Assembly: GCA_920105625.2 (NCBI GenBank)
Contig: CAKKTE020000052.1
Coordinates: 186,001 to 250,000 of the forward strand
Origin: Clusia tigrina
Lineage: Eukaryota; Arthropoda; Insecta; Diptera; Clusiidae
Length of the DNA stretch: 64,000 nt
Direction: 5' to 3'
The translations under genes were made by a program, and so were the position numbers. Numbering within the stretch: the first letter of the stretch is position 1; each line of letters begins with the position of its first letter. Positions 42,319 to 55,830 of the stretch are shown here, in pieces. The notes under the pieces are model-generated. The model was not told where the DNA came from. It ran no database searches and saw only the letters and a program-made list of their open reading frames with translations.

Positions 42319-45300
42319 TCAAAGCTATGCTACCCTTTAGTCCCAAATCAAACACTGATAAAACTTCAAATGGCCCTAACTTCTATACGGTACGTCCTAC
42401 ACCTATCAAAGTTTGCAACATACAAATGCTTGTAACTTTTTACTGGAGCGTCATAAAACCTTGAAATTGTGTAACAATAAAGTACACGAGCCTCTTGTCA
42501 ATTTAAGCTATCGCTCAAAGCTATGCTACCCTTCAGTCCCAAATCAAACACTGATAAAACTTCAAATGGCCCTAACTTCTATGCGGCACGTCCTACACCT
42601 ATCAAAGTTTGCAACATACAAATGCTTGTAACCTTTTACTGGAGCATCATAAAAACTTGCAATTTTGTAACAATAAAGTACTCGAGCCTCTTCTCAATTT
42701 AAGTTATCGCTCAAAGCTATGCTACAATTGAGTCCCAAATCAAACACTGATAAAACTTCAAATGGCCCTAACTTCTATATGGTACAACCTACACCTAGCA
42801 AAGTTTGCAACATACAAATTCTTGTAACTTTTTACTGGAGCGTCATAAAACCTTGAAATTTTGTAACAATAAAGTTCTTGAGCCTCTTGTCAATCTAAGC
42901 TATCGCTCAAAGCTATGCTACCCTTGAGTCCCAAATCAAACACTTTTAAAACTTCAAATGGCCCTAACTTCTATACGGTACGTCCTACACCTATCAAAGT
43001 TTGCACATACAAATGCTTGTAACTTTTACTAGAGCGTCATAAAACCTTGAAATTTTGTAACAATAAAGTACTCGAGCCTCTTGTCAATTTCAGCTATCGC
43101 TCAAAGCTATGCTACCCTTGAGTCCCAAATCAAACACTGATGAAACTTCAAAAAATGTCCCTAACTTCCATACAGTACATCCTACACCTATCAAAGTTTG
43201 CAACATAAAAATTCTTGTAACTTTTTACTGGAGCGTCATAAAACCTTGAAATTTTGTAACAATAAAGTTCTCGAGCCTCTCGTCAATCTAAGCTATCGCT
43301 CAAAGCTATGCTACCCTTGAGTCCCAAATCAAACACTGATAAAACTTCAAATGGCCCTAACTTCTATACGGCACGTCCTACACCTATCAAAGTTTGCAAC
43401 ATACAAATACTTGTAACTTTTTACTGCAGCGTTATGAGACCTTGAAATTTTGTAACAATAAAGTGCTCGAGCGTCTTGTCAATTTAAGCTATCGCTCAAA
43501 GCTATGCTACCCTTGAGTCCCAAATCAAACACTGATAAAACTTCAAATGGCCCTAACTTCTATACGGTACGTCCTACACCTATCAAAGTTTGCAACATAA
43601 AAATTCTTGTAACTTTTTACTGGAGCGTCATAAAATCTTGAAATTTTGTAACAATAAAGTACTCGAGCCTCTTGTCAATTTAAGCTATCGCTCAAAGCTA
43701 TGCTACCCTTGAGTCCCAAATCAAACATTGATAAAACTTCAAATGGCCCTAACTTCTATACGGTACGTCCTACACCTGTCAAAGTTTGCAACATACAAAT
43801 ACTTGTAACTTTTTACTGCAGCGTCATAAAACCTTGAAATTTTGTAACAATGAAGTACTCGAGCCTCTTGTCAATTTAAGCTATCGCTCAAAGTTATGCT
43901 ACCCTTGAGTCCAAAATCAAACACTGATAAAACTTCAAATGGCCCTAACTTCTATACGGTACGTCCTACCCCTATCAAAGTTTGAAACATACAAATGCTT
44001 GTAACTTTTTACTGGAGCGTCATAAAACCTTGAAATTTTGTAACAGTAAAGTACTCGAGCCTCTTGTCAATTTAAGCTATAGCTCAAAGCTATGCTACCC
44101 TTGAGTCCGAAATCAAACACTGATAATACTTTTAAATGGACCTAACTTCTATACGGTACGTCCTACACCTATCAAAGTTTGCAACATACAAATGCTTGTA
44201 ACTTTTTACTGGAGCGTCATTAAACCTTGAAATTTTGTAACAATAAAGTACTCGAACCTCTTGTCAATTTAAGCTATGGCTCAAAGCTATGCTACCCTTT
44301 AGTCCCAAATCAAACACTGATAAAACTTCAAATGGCCCTAACTTCTATACGGTACGCCCTACACCTATTAAAGTTTGCAACATACAAATGCTTGTAACTT
44401 TTTACTGGAGCGTCATAAAACCTTGAAATTGTGTACCAATAAAGTACACGAGCCTCTCGTCAATCTAAGCTATCGCTCAAAGCTATGCTACCCTTGAGTC
44501 CCAAATCAAACACTGATAAAACTTCAAATGGCCCTAACTTCTATACGGCACGTCCTACACCTATCAAAGTTTGCAACATACAAATGCTTGTAACTTTTTA
44601 CTGCAGCGTCATGAGACCTTGAAATTTTGTAACAATAAAGTGCTCGAGCGTCTTGTCAATTTAAGCTATCGCTCAAAGCTATGCTACCCTTGAGTCCCAA
44701 ATAAAACACTGATAAAACTTCAAATGGCCCTAACTTCTATACGGTACGTCCTACACCTATCAAAGTTTGCAACATAAAAATTCTTGTAACTTTTTACTGG
44801 AGCGTCATAAAATCTTGAAATTTTGTAACAATAAAGTACTCGAGCCTCTTGTCAATTTAAGCTATCGCTCAAAGCTATGCTACCCTTGAGTCCCAAATCA
44901 AACATTGATAAAACTTCAAATGGCCCTAACTTCTATACGGTACGTCCTACACCTGTCAAAGTTTGCAACATACAAATACTTGTAACTTTTTACTGCAGCG
45001 TCATAAAACCTTGAAATTTTGTAACAATAAAGTACTCGAGCCTCTTGTCAATTTAAGCTATCGCTCAAAGCTATGCTACCCTTGAGTCCAAAATCAAACA
45101 CTGATAAAACTTCAAATGGCCCTAACTTCTATACGGTACGTCCTACCCCTATCAAAGTTTGAAACACAAATACTTGTAACTTTTTACTGGAGCGTCATAA
45201 AACCTTGAAATTTTGTAACAGTAAAGTACTCGAGCCTCTTGTCAATTTAAGCTATAGCTCAAAGCTATGCTACCCTTGAGTCCGAAATCAAACACTGATA

Positions 45301-46871
45301 ATACTTTTAAATGGACCTAACTTCTATACGGTACGTCCTACACCTGTCAAAGTTTGCAACATACAAATGCTTGTAACTTTTTACTGGAGCGTCATTAAAC
45401 CTTGAAATTTTGTAACAATAAAGTACTCGAACCTCTTGTCAATTTAAGCTATCGCTCAAAGCTATGCTACCCTTTAGTCCCAAATCAAACACTGATAAAA
45501 CTTCAAATGGCCCTAACTTCTATACGGTACGTCCTACACCTATTAAAGTTTGCAACATACAAATGCTTCTAACTTTTTACTGGAGCGTCATAAAACCTTG
45601 AAATTGTGTAACAATAAAGTACACGAGCCTCTTGTCAATTTAAGCTATCGCTCAAAGCTATGCTACCCTTGAGTCCCAAACCAAACACTGATAAAACTTC
45701 AAATGGCCCTAACTTCTATGCGGCACGTCCTACACCTATCAAAGTTTGCAACATACAAATGCTTGTAACTTTTTATTGGAGCGTCATTAAACCTTGAAAT
45801 TTTGTGATAATAAAGTACTCGAACCTCTTGTCAATTTAAGCTATCGCTCAAAGCTGTGGTACCCTTGAGTTCCAAATCAAACACTGATAAAACTTCAAAT
45901 GGCCCTAACTTCTATACGGTACGTCCTACACCTATCAAAGTTTGCAACATAAAAATGCTTGTAACTTTTTACTGGAGCGTCATAAAATCTTGAAATTTTG
46001 TAACAATAAAGTACTCGAGCCTCTTGTCAATTTAAGCTATCGCTCAAAGCTATGCTACCCTTGAGTCCCAAATCAAACACTGATACAACTTTAAATGGCC
46101 CTAACTTCTGTACAGTATGTCCTACACCTATCAAAGTTTGCAACATACAAATGCTTGTAACTTTTTACTGGAACGTCATAAAACCTTGAAATTTTGTAAC
46201 AGTAAAGTACTCGAGCCTCTTGTCAATTTAAGCTATAGCTCAAAGCTATGCTACCCTTTAGTCCCAACTCAAACACTGATAAAACTTCAAATGGCCCTAA
46301 CTGCTATGCGGCACGTCCTACACCTATCAAAGTTTGCAACATACAAATGATTGTAACCTTTTACTGGAGCATCATAAAAACTTGCAATTTTGTAACAATA
46401 AAGTACTCGAGCCTCTTCTCAATTTAAGCTATCGCTCAAAGCTATGCTACCATTGAGTCCCAAATCAAACACTGATAAAACTTCAAATGGCCCTAACTTC
46501 TATATGGTACAACCTACACCTAGCAAAGTTTGCAACATACAAATTCTTGTAAGTTTTTACTGGAGCGTCATAAAACCTTGAAATTTTGTAACAATAAAGT
46601 TCTCGAGCCTCTCGTCAATCTAAGCTATCGCTCAAAGCTATGCTACCCTTGAGTCCCAAATCAAACACTGATAAAACTTCAAATGGCCCTAACTTCTATA
46701 CGGCACGTCCTACACCTATCAAAGTTTGCAACATACAAATGCTTGTAACTTTTTACTGCAGCGTCATGAGACCTTGAAATTTTGTAACAATAAAGTGCTC
46801 GAGCGTCTTGTCAATTTAAGCTATCGCTCAAAGCTATGCTACCCTTGAGTCCCAAATAAAACACTGATAAA

Positions 46872-46892
46872 ACTTCAAGTACGGTACGTCCT
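46872..46892. other. 15-bp net deletion marker, copy B
   Basis: Same lesion as at 36,692-36,712, exactly 10,180 bp away, with the same flanks ACTTCAA and GTACGGTACG. It shows the two segments share descent. Confidence 0.92.
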
Positions 46893-49383
46893 ACACCTAT
46901 CAAAGTTTGCAACATAAAAATTCTTGTAACTTTTTACTGGAGCGTCATAAAATCTTGAAATTTTGTAACAATAAAGTACTCGAGCCTCTTGTCAATTTAA
47001 GCTATCGCTCAAAGCTATGCTACCCTTGAGTCCCAAATCAAACATTGATAAAACTTCAAATGGCCCTAACTTCTATACGGTACGTCCTACACCTGTCAAA
47101 GTTTGCAACATACAAATACTTGTAACTTTTTACTGCTGCGCAATAAAACCTTGAAATTTTGTAACAATAAAGTACTCGAGCCTCTTGTCAATTTAAGCTA
47201 TCGCTCAAAGCTATGCTACCCTTGAGTCCAAAATCAAACACTGATAAAACTTCAAATGGCCCTAACTTCTATACGGTACGTCCTACCCCTATCAAAGTTT
47301 GAAACACAAATGCTTGTAACTTTTTACTGGAGCGTCATAAAACCTTGAAATTTTGTAACAGTAAAGTACTCGAGCCTCTTGTCAATTTAAGCTATAGCTC
47401 AAAGCTATGCTACCCTTGAGTCCGAAATCAAATACTGATAATACTTTTAAATGGACCTAACTTCTATACGGTACGTCCTACACCTGTCAAAGTTTGCAAC
47501 ATACAAATGCTTGTAACTTTTTACTGGAGCGTCATTAAACCTTGAAATTTTGTAACAATAAAGTACTCGAACCTCTTGTCAATTTAAGCTATCGCTCAAA
47601 GCTATGCTACCCTTTAGTCCCAAATGAAACACTGATAAAACTTCAAATGGCCCTTACTTCTATACGGTACGTCCTACACCTATTAAAGTTTGCAACATAC
47701 AAATGCTTGTAACTTTTTACTGGAGCGTCATAAAACCTTGAAATTGTGTAACAATAAAGTACACGAGCCTCTTGTCAATTTAAGCTATCGCTCAAAGCTA
47801 TGCTACCCTTGAGTCCCAAACCAAACACTGATAAAACTTCAAATGGCCCTAACTTCTATGCGGCACGTCCTACACCTATCAAAGTTTGCAACATACAAAT
47901 GCTTGTAACTTTTTATTGGAGCGTCATTAAACCTTGAAATTTTGTGATAATAAAGTACTCGAACCTCTTGTCAATTTAAGCTATCGCTCAAAGCTATGGT
48001 ACCCTTGAGTTCCAAATCAAACACTGATAAAATTTCAAATGGCCCTAACTTCTATACGGTACGTCCTACACCTATCAAAGTTTGCAACATAAAAATGCTT
48101 GTAACTTTTTACTGGAGCGTCATAAAGTCTTGAAATTTTGTAACAATAAAGTACTCGAGCCTCTTGTCAATTTAAGCTATCGCTCAAAGCTATGCTACCC
48201 TTGAGTCCCAAATCAAACACTGATAAAACTTCAAATGGCCCTAACTTCTGTACAGTATGTCCTACACCTATCAAAGTTTGCAACATACAAATGCTTGTAA
48301 CTTTTTACTGGAGCGTCATAAAACCTTGAAATTTTGTAACAGTAAAGTACTCGAGCCTCTTGTCAATTTAAGCTATAGCTCAAAGCTATGCTACCCTTGA
48401 GTCCGAAATCAAACACTGATAATACTTTTAAATGGACCTAATTTCTATACGGTACGTCCTACACCTATCAAAGTTTGCAACATACAAATGCTGTTAACCT
48501 TTTACTGGAGCATCATAAAAACTTGCAATTTTGTAACAATAAAGTACTCGAGCCTCTTCTCAATTTAAGCTATCGCTCAAAGCTATGCTACCATTGAATC
48601 CCAAATCAAACACTGATAAAACTTCAAATGGCCCTAACTTCTATATGGTACAACCTACACCTAGCAAAGTTTGCAACATACAAATTCTTGTAACTTTTTA
48701 CTGGAGCGTCATAAAACCTTCAAATTTTGTAACAATAAAGTTCTTGAGCCTCTTGTCAATCTAAGCTATCGCTCAAAGCTATGCTACCCTTGAGTCCCAA
48801 ATCAAACACTTTTAAAACTTCAAATGGCCCTAACTTCTATGCGGTACGTCCTACACCTTTCAAAGTTTGCAACATACAAATGCTTGTAACTTTTACTGGA
48901 GCGTCATAAAACCTTGAAATTTTGTAACAATAAAGTACTCGAGCCTCTTGTCAATTTCAGCTATCGCTCAAAGCTATGCTACCCTTGAGTCCCAAATCAA
49001 ACACTGATGAAACTTCAAAAAATGTCCCTAACTTCCATACAGTACGTCCTACACCTATCAAAGTTTGCAACATACAAATGCTTGTAACTTTTACTGGAGC
49101 GTCATAAAACCTTGAAATTTTGTAACAATAAAGTACTCGAGCCTCTTGTCAATTTAAGCTATCGCTCAAAGCTATGCTACCCTTGAGTCCCAAATCAAAC
49201 ACTGATAAAACTTCAAATGGCCCTAACTTCTGTACAGTATGTCCTACACCTATCAAAGTTTGCAACATACAAATGCTTGTAACTTTTTACTGGAGCGTCA
49301 TAAAACCTTGAAATTTTGTAACAATAAAGTACTCGAGCCTCTTGTCAATTTAAGCTATAGCTCAAAGTTATGCTACCCTTGAG

Positions 49384-51540
49384 TTCCAAATCAAACACTG
49401 ATAAAACTTCAAATGGCCCTAACTTCTATACGGTACGTCCTACACCTATCAAAGTTTGCAACATAAAAATGCTTGTAACTTTTTACTGGAGCGTCATAAA
49501 GTCTTGAAATTTTGTAACAATAAAGTACTCGAGCCTCTTGTCAATTTAAGCTATCGCTCAAAGCTATGCTACCCTTGAGTCCCAAATCAAACACTGATAA
49601 AACTTCAAATGGCCCTAACTTCTGTACAGTATGTCCTACACCTATCAAAGTTTGCAACATACAAATGCTTGTAACTTTTTACTGGAGCGTCATAAAACCT
49701 TGAAATTTTGTAACAGTAAAGTACTCGAGCCTCTTGTCAATTTAAGCTATAGCTCAAAGCTATGCTACCCTTGAGTCCGAAATCAAACACTGATAATACT
49801 TTTAAATGGACCTAATTTCTATACGGTACGTCCTACACCTATCAAAGTTTGCAACATACAAATGCTGTTAACCTTTTACTGGAGCATCATAAAAACTTGC
49901 AATTTTGTAACAATAAAGTACTCGAGCCTCTTCTCAATTTAAGCTATCGCTCAAAGCTATGCTACCATTGAGTCCCAAATCAAACACTGATGAAACTTCA
50001 AAAAATGTCCCTAACTTCCATACAGTACGTCCTACACCTATCAAAGTTTGCAACATACAAATGCTTGTAACTTTTACTGGAGCGTCATAAAACCTTGAAA
50101 TTTTGTAACAATAAAGTACTCGAGCCTCTTGTCAATTTAAGCTATCGCTCAAAGCTATGCTACCCTTGAGTCCCAAATCAAACACTGATAAAACTTCAAA
50201 TGGCCCTAACTTCTGTACAGTATGTCCTACACCTATCAAAGTTTGCAACATACAAATGCTTGTAACTTTTTACTGGAGCGTCATAAAACCTTGAAATTTT
50301 GTAACAATAAAGTACTCGAGCCTCTTGTCAATTTAAGCTATAGCTCAAAGTTATGCTACCCTTGAGTTCCAAATCAAACACTGATAAAACTTCAAATGGC
50401 CCTAACTTCTATACGGTACGTCCTACACCTATCAAAGTTTGCAACATAAAAATGCTTGTAACTTTTTACTGGAGCGTCATAAAGTCTTGAAATTTTGTAA
50501 CAATAAAGTACTCGAGCCTCTTGTCAATTTAAGCTATCGCTCAAAGCTATGCTACCCTTGAGTCCCAAATCAAACACTGATAAAACTTCAAATGGCCCTA
50601 ACTTCTGTACAGTATGTCCTACACCTATCAAAGTTTGCAACATACAAATGCTTGTAACTTTTTACTGGAGCATCATAAAAACTTGCAATTTTGTAACAAT
50701 AAAGTACTCGAGCCTCTTCTCAATTTAAGCTATCGCTCAAAGCTATGCTACCATTGAGTCCCAAATCAAACACTGATAAAACTTCAAATGGCCCTAACTT
50801 CTATATGGTACAACCTACACCTAGCAAAGTTTGCAACATACAAATTCTTGTAACTTTTTACTGGAGCGTCATAAAACCTTCAAATTTTGTAACAATAAAG
50901 TTCTTGAGCCTCTTGTCAATCTAAGCTATCGCTCAAAGCTATGCTACCCTTGAGTCCCAAATCAAACACTTTTAAAACTTCAAATGGCCCTAACTTCTAT
51001 GCGGTACGTCCTACACCTATCAAAGTTTGCAACATACAAATGCTTGTAACTTTTACTGGAGCGTCATAAAACCTTGAAATTTTGTAACAATAAAGTACTC
51101 GAGCCTCTTGTCAATTTCAGCTATCGCTCAAAGCTATGCTACCCTTGAGTCCCAAATCAAACACTGATGAAACTTCAAAAAATGTCCCTAACTTCCATAC
51201 AGTACGTCCTACACCTATCAAAGTTTGCAACATACAAATGCTTGTAACTTTTACTGGAGCGTCATAAAACCTTGAAATTTTGTAACAATAAAGTACTCGA
51301 GCCTCTTGTCAATTTAAGCTATCGCTCAAAGCTATGCTACCCTTGAGTCCCAAATCAAACACTGATAAAACTTCAAATGGCCCTAACTTCTGTACAGTAT
51401 GTCCTACACCTATCAAAGTTTGCAACATACAAATGCTTGTAACTTTTTACTGGAGTGTCATAAAACCTTGAAATTTTGTAACAATAAAGTACTCGAGCCT
51501 CTTGTCAATTTAAGCTATAGCTCAAAGTTATGCTACCCTT
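49384..51540. repeat. nested expansion inside segment B (983 + 1,177 = 2,160 bp)
   Basis: TTCAAAAAATG markers at 49,014, 49,997 and 51,174 are 983 and 1,177 bp apart, against a single marker in this part of segment A. The CGTCATAAAGTCTTG variant, found at 48,118, also occurs at 49,492 and 50,475, again 983 bp apart. Three joins are visible: near 49,384 (GAGTTCC in place of GAGTCCC), near 49,965-49,990 (CCATTGAGTCCC running into GATGAAACTTC), and near 50,670 (CTGGAGCATCAT in place of CTGGAGCGTCAT). All joins are in register with the 196-bp unit. Confidence 0.83.
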
Positions 51541-52263
51541 GAGTCCGAAATCAAACACTGATAATACTTCAAATGGCCCTAACTTCTATACGGTACGTCC
51601 TACACCAATCAAAGTTTGCAACATACAAATGCTTGTAACTTTTTAGTGGAGCGTCATAAAACCTTGAAATTTTGTAACAATAAAGTACTCGAACCTCTTG
51701 TCAATTTAAGCTATCGCTCAAAGTTATGCTACCCTTTAGTCCCAAATCAAACACTGATCAAACTTCAAATCGCCCTAACTTCTATACGGTACGTCCTACA
51801 CCTATCAAAGTTGGCAACATACAAATGCTTGTAACTTTTTACTGCAGCGTCATAAAACCTTGAAATTTTGTAACAATAAAGTACTCGAGCCTCTTGTCAA
51901 TTTAAGCTATCGCTCAAAGCTATGCTACCCTTGAGTCCCAAATCAAACACTGATAAAATTTCAAATGGCCCTAACTTCTATACGGTACGTCCTACACCTA
52001 TCATAGTTTGCAACATACAAATGCTTGTAACTTTTTACTGGAGCGTCATAAAATCTTCAAATTTTGTAACAATAAAGTACTCGAGCCTCTTGTCAATTTC
52101 AGCTATCGCTCAAAGCTATGCTACCCTTGAGTCCCAAATCAAACACTGATAAACCTTCAAATGTCCTTAACTTCTATACAGTATGTCCTACACCTATCAA
52201 AGTTTGCAACATACAAATGCTTGTAACTTTTTACTGGAGTGTCATAAAACCTTGAAATTGTGT

Positions 52264-52299
52264 AACAATAAAGTACACGAGCCAACAATAAAGAACACG
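52264..52299. repeat. 16-bp microduplication 1
   Basis: AACAATAAAGTACACG (52,264-52,279), the 4-bp spacer AGCC, then a second copy AACAATAAAGAACACG (52,284-52,299) with one change (T to A). It replaces the TCT normally found before TGTCAA, a net gain of 13 bp. It brings a second AATAAA into the unit. Confidence 0.9.
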
Positions 52300-53060
52300 T
52301 GTCAATTTACGCTATCGCTCAAAGCTATGCTACCCTTGAGTCCCAAATCAAACACTGATAAAACTTCAAATGGCCCTAACTTCTATACGGCACGTCCTAC
52401 ACCTATCAAAGTTTGCAACATACAAATGCTTGTAACTTTTTACTGGAGCTTCATAAAACCTTGAAATTTTGTAACAATAAAGTACTCGAGCCTCTTCTCA
52501 ATCTAAGCTATCGCTCAAAGCTATGCTGCCCTTGAGTCCCAAATAAAACACTGATAAAACTTCAAATGGCCCTAACTTCTATACGGCACGTCCTACACCT
52601 ATGAAAGTTTGCAACATACAAATGCTTGTAACTTTTTACTGCAGCGTCATGAGACCTTGAAATTTTGTAACAATAAAGTACTCGAACCTCTTGTCAATTT
52701 AAGCTATCGCGCAAAGTTATACTACCCTTTAGTCCCAAATCAAACAATGATCAAACTTCAAATGGCCCTGACTTCTATACGGTACGTCCTACACCTATCA
52801 TAGTTTGCAACATACAAATGCTTGTAACTTTTTACTGGAGCGTCGTAAAATCTTCAAATTTTGTAACAATAAATTACTCGAGCCTCTTGTCAATTTCAGC
52901 TATCGCTCAAAGCTATGCTACCTTTGAGTCCCAAATAAAACACTGATAAAACTTCAAATGTGCTTAACTTCTATACAGTATGTCCTACACCTATCAAAGT
53001 TTGCAACATGCAAATGCTTGTAACTTTTTACTGGAGTGTCATAAAACCTTGAAATTGTGT

Positions 53061-53096
53061 AACAATAAAGTACACGAGCCAACAATAAAGTACACG
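53061..53096. repeat. 16-bp microduplication 2
   Basis: AACAATAAAGTACACG twice, perfect, separated by AGCC. Four units downstream of the first example within the same 1,987-bp block. Confidence 0.9.
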
Positions 53097-54250
53097 TGTC
53101 AATTTAAGCTATCGCTCAAAGCTATGCTACCCTTGAGTCCCTAATCAAACACTGATAAAATTTCAAATGGCCCTAACTTCTATACGGTACGTCCTACACC
53201 TATCATAGTTTGCAACATACAAATGCTTGTAACTTTTTACTGGAGCGTCATAAAATCTTCAAATTTTGTAACAATAAAGTACTCGAGCCTCTTGTCAATT
53301 TCAGCTATCGCTCAAAGCTATGCTACCCTTGAGTACCAAATCAAACACTGACAAAACTTCAAATGGCCCTAACTTCTGTACAGTATGTCCTACACCTATC
53401 AAAGTTTGCAACATACAAATGCTTGTAACTTTTTACTGGAGCGTCATAAAACCTTGAAATTTTGTAACAATAAAGTACTCGAGCCTCTTGTCAATTTAAG
53501 GTTTAGCTCAAAGCTATGCTACCCTTGAGTCCGAAATCAAACACTGATAATACTTTTAAATGGACCTAATTTCTATACGGTACGTCCTACACCTATCAAA
53601 GTTTGCAACATACAAATGCTTGTAACTTTTTACTGGAGCGTCATTAAACCTTGAAATTTTGTAACAATAAAGTACTCGAACCTCTTGTCAATTTAAGCTA
53701 TCGCTCAAAGCTATGCTACCCTTTAGTCCCAAATCAAACACTGATAAAATTTCAAATGGCCCTAACTTCTATACGGTACGTCCTACACCTATCAAAGTTT
53801 GCAACATACAAATGCTTGTAACTTTTTACTGGAGCGTCATAAAACCTTGAAATTTTGTAACAATAAAGTACTCGAACCTCTTGTCAATTTAAGCTATCGC
53901 TCAAAGCTATGCTACCCTTGAGTCCCAAATCAAACACTGATAAAATTTCAAATGGCCCTAACTTCTATACGGTACGTCCTACACCTATCATAGTTTGCAA
54001 CATACAAATGCTTGTAACTTTTTACTGGAGCGTCATAAAATCTTCAAATTTTGTAACAATAAAGTACTCGAGCCTCTTGTCAATTTCAGCTATCGCTCAA
54101 AGCTATGCTACCCTTGAGTCCCAAATCAAACACTGATAAACCTTCAAATGTCCTTAACTTCTATACAGTATGTCCTACACCTATCAAAGTTTGCAACATA
54201 CAAATGCTTGTAACTTTTTACTGGAGTGTCATAAAACCTTGAAATTGTGT

Positions 54251-54286
54251 AACAATAAAGTACACGAGCCAACAATAAAGAACACG
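54251..54286. repeat. 16-bp microduplication 3
   Basis: Copy of microduplication 1 at +1,987 bp. It keeps the same AAGAACACG change in its second half, which proves descent from the same event. Confidence 0.9.
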
Positions 54287-55047
54287 TGTCAATTTACGCT
54301 ATCGCTCAAAGCTATGCTACCCTTGAGTCCCAAATCAAACACTGATAAAACTTCAAATGGCCCTAACTTCTATACGGCACGTCCTACACCTATCAAAGTT
54401 TGCAACATACAAATGCTTGTAACTTTTTACTGGAGCTTCATAAAACCTTGAAATTTTGTAACAATAAAGTACTCGAGCCTCTTCTCAATCTAAGCTATCG
54501 CTCAAAGCTATGCTGCCCTTGAGTCCCAAATCAAACACTGATAAAACTTCAAATGGCCCTAACTTCTATACGGCACGTCCTACACCTATGAAAGTTTGCA
54601 ACATACAAATGCTTGTAACTTTTTACTGCAGCGTCATGAGACCTTGAAATTTTGTAACAATAAAGTACTCGAACCTCTTGTCAATTTAAGCTATCGCGCA
54701 AAGTTATACTACCCTTTAGTCCCAAATCAAACAATGATCAAACTTCAAATGGCCCTTACTTCTATACGGTACGTCCTACACCTATCATAGTTTGCAACAT
54801 ACAAATGCTTGTAACTTTTTACTGGAGCGTCGTAAAATCTTCAAATTTTGTAACAATAAATTACTCGAGCCTCTTTTCAATTTCAGCTATCGCTCAAAGC
54901 TATGCTACCTTTGAGTCCCAAATAAAACACTGATAAAACTTCAAATGTGCTTAACTTCTATACAGTATGTCCTACACCTATCAAAGTTTGCAACATGCAA
55001 ATGCTTGTAACTTTTTACTGGAGTGTCATAAAACCTTGAAATTGTGT

Positions 55048-55083
55048 AACAATAAAGTACACGAGCCAACAATAAAGTACACG
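55048..55083. repeat. 16-bp microduplication 4
   Basis: Copy of microduplication 2 at +1,987 bp, both halves AACAATAAAGTACACG. Confidence 0.9.
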
Positions 55084-55830
55084 TGTCAATTTAAGCTATC
55101 GCTCAAAGCTATGCTACCCTTGAGTCCCAAATCAAACACTGATAAAATTTCAAATGACCCTAACTTCTATACGGTACGTCCTACACCTATCATAGTTTGC
55201 AACATACAAATGCTTGTAACTTTTTACTGGAGCGTCATAAAATCTTCAAATTTTGTAACAATAAAGTACTCGAGCCTCTTGTCAATTTCAGCTATCGCTC
55301 AAAGCTATGCTACCCTTGAGTACCAAATCAAACACTGACAAAACTTCAAATGGCCCTAACTTCTGTACAGTATGTCCTACACCTATCAAAGTTTGCAACA
55401 TACAAATGCTTGTAACTTTTTACTGGAGCGTCATAAAACCTTGAAATTTTGTAACAGTAAAGTACTCGAGCCTCTTGTCAATTTAAGGTTTAGCTCAAAG
55501 CTATGCTACCCTTGAGTCCGAAATCAAACACTGATAATACTTTTAAATGGACCTAATTTCTATACGGTACGTCCTACACCTATCAAAGTTTGCAACATAC
55601 AAATGCTTGTAACTTTTTACTGGAGCGTCATTAAACCTTGAAATTTTGTAACAATAAAGTACTCGAACCTCTTGTCAATTTAAGCTATCGCTCAAAGCTA
55701 TGCTACCCTTTAGTCCCAAATCAAACACTGATAAAATTTCAAATGGCCCTAACTTCTATACGGTACGTCCTACACCTATCAAAGTTTGCAACATACAAAT
55801 GCTTGTAACTTTTTACTGGAGCGTCATAAA

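Larger units (their letters stand above)
41185..52155. repeat. super-repeat segment B (second copy, with internal expansion)
   Basis: Carries segment A's unit order at 10,180 bp: TTCAAAAAATG at 43,147 and 49,014, the 15-bp net deletion at 46,879, and GAAACACAAAT at 45,161 and 47,301. Differences from A are few; those noticed include AAATGC to AAATAC near 43,408 and CTTGTAAC to ATTGTAAC near 46,350. Near 49,384 the match to A stops. After a 2,160-bp expansion it resumes at 12,340 bp (51,540-52,155 against 39,200-39,815, including CACCAATC and TTTTTAGTGGAGCG). Confidence 0.9.
51850..53840. repeat. 1,987-bp block, first copy
   Basis: Matches the following block at exactly 1,987 bp (10 units plus 27 bp). 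Most of the extra length comes from two units that each carry a 16-bp microduplication (52,264 and 53,061). Other shared variants are GATAAACCTTC with GTCCTTAAC, ACCTATGAAAGTTTGC, GCGTCGTAAAATC with AATAAATTACTCG, GTGCTTAAC, CAACATGCAAATG and GAGTACCAAATC. Confidence 0.87.
53841..55830. repeat. 1,987-bp block, second copy
   Basis: Same unit order and private variants as the first copy. Differences noticed are TTTCAAATGACCC near 55,150 against ATGGCCC, GTAACAGTAAAG near 55,453 against GTAACAATAAAG, and CCTAATC near 53,141 in the first copy only. The match ends near 55,835, where GAAATTGTGTAAC replaces GAAATTTTGTAAC. Confidence 0.87.
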
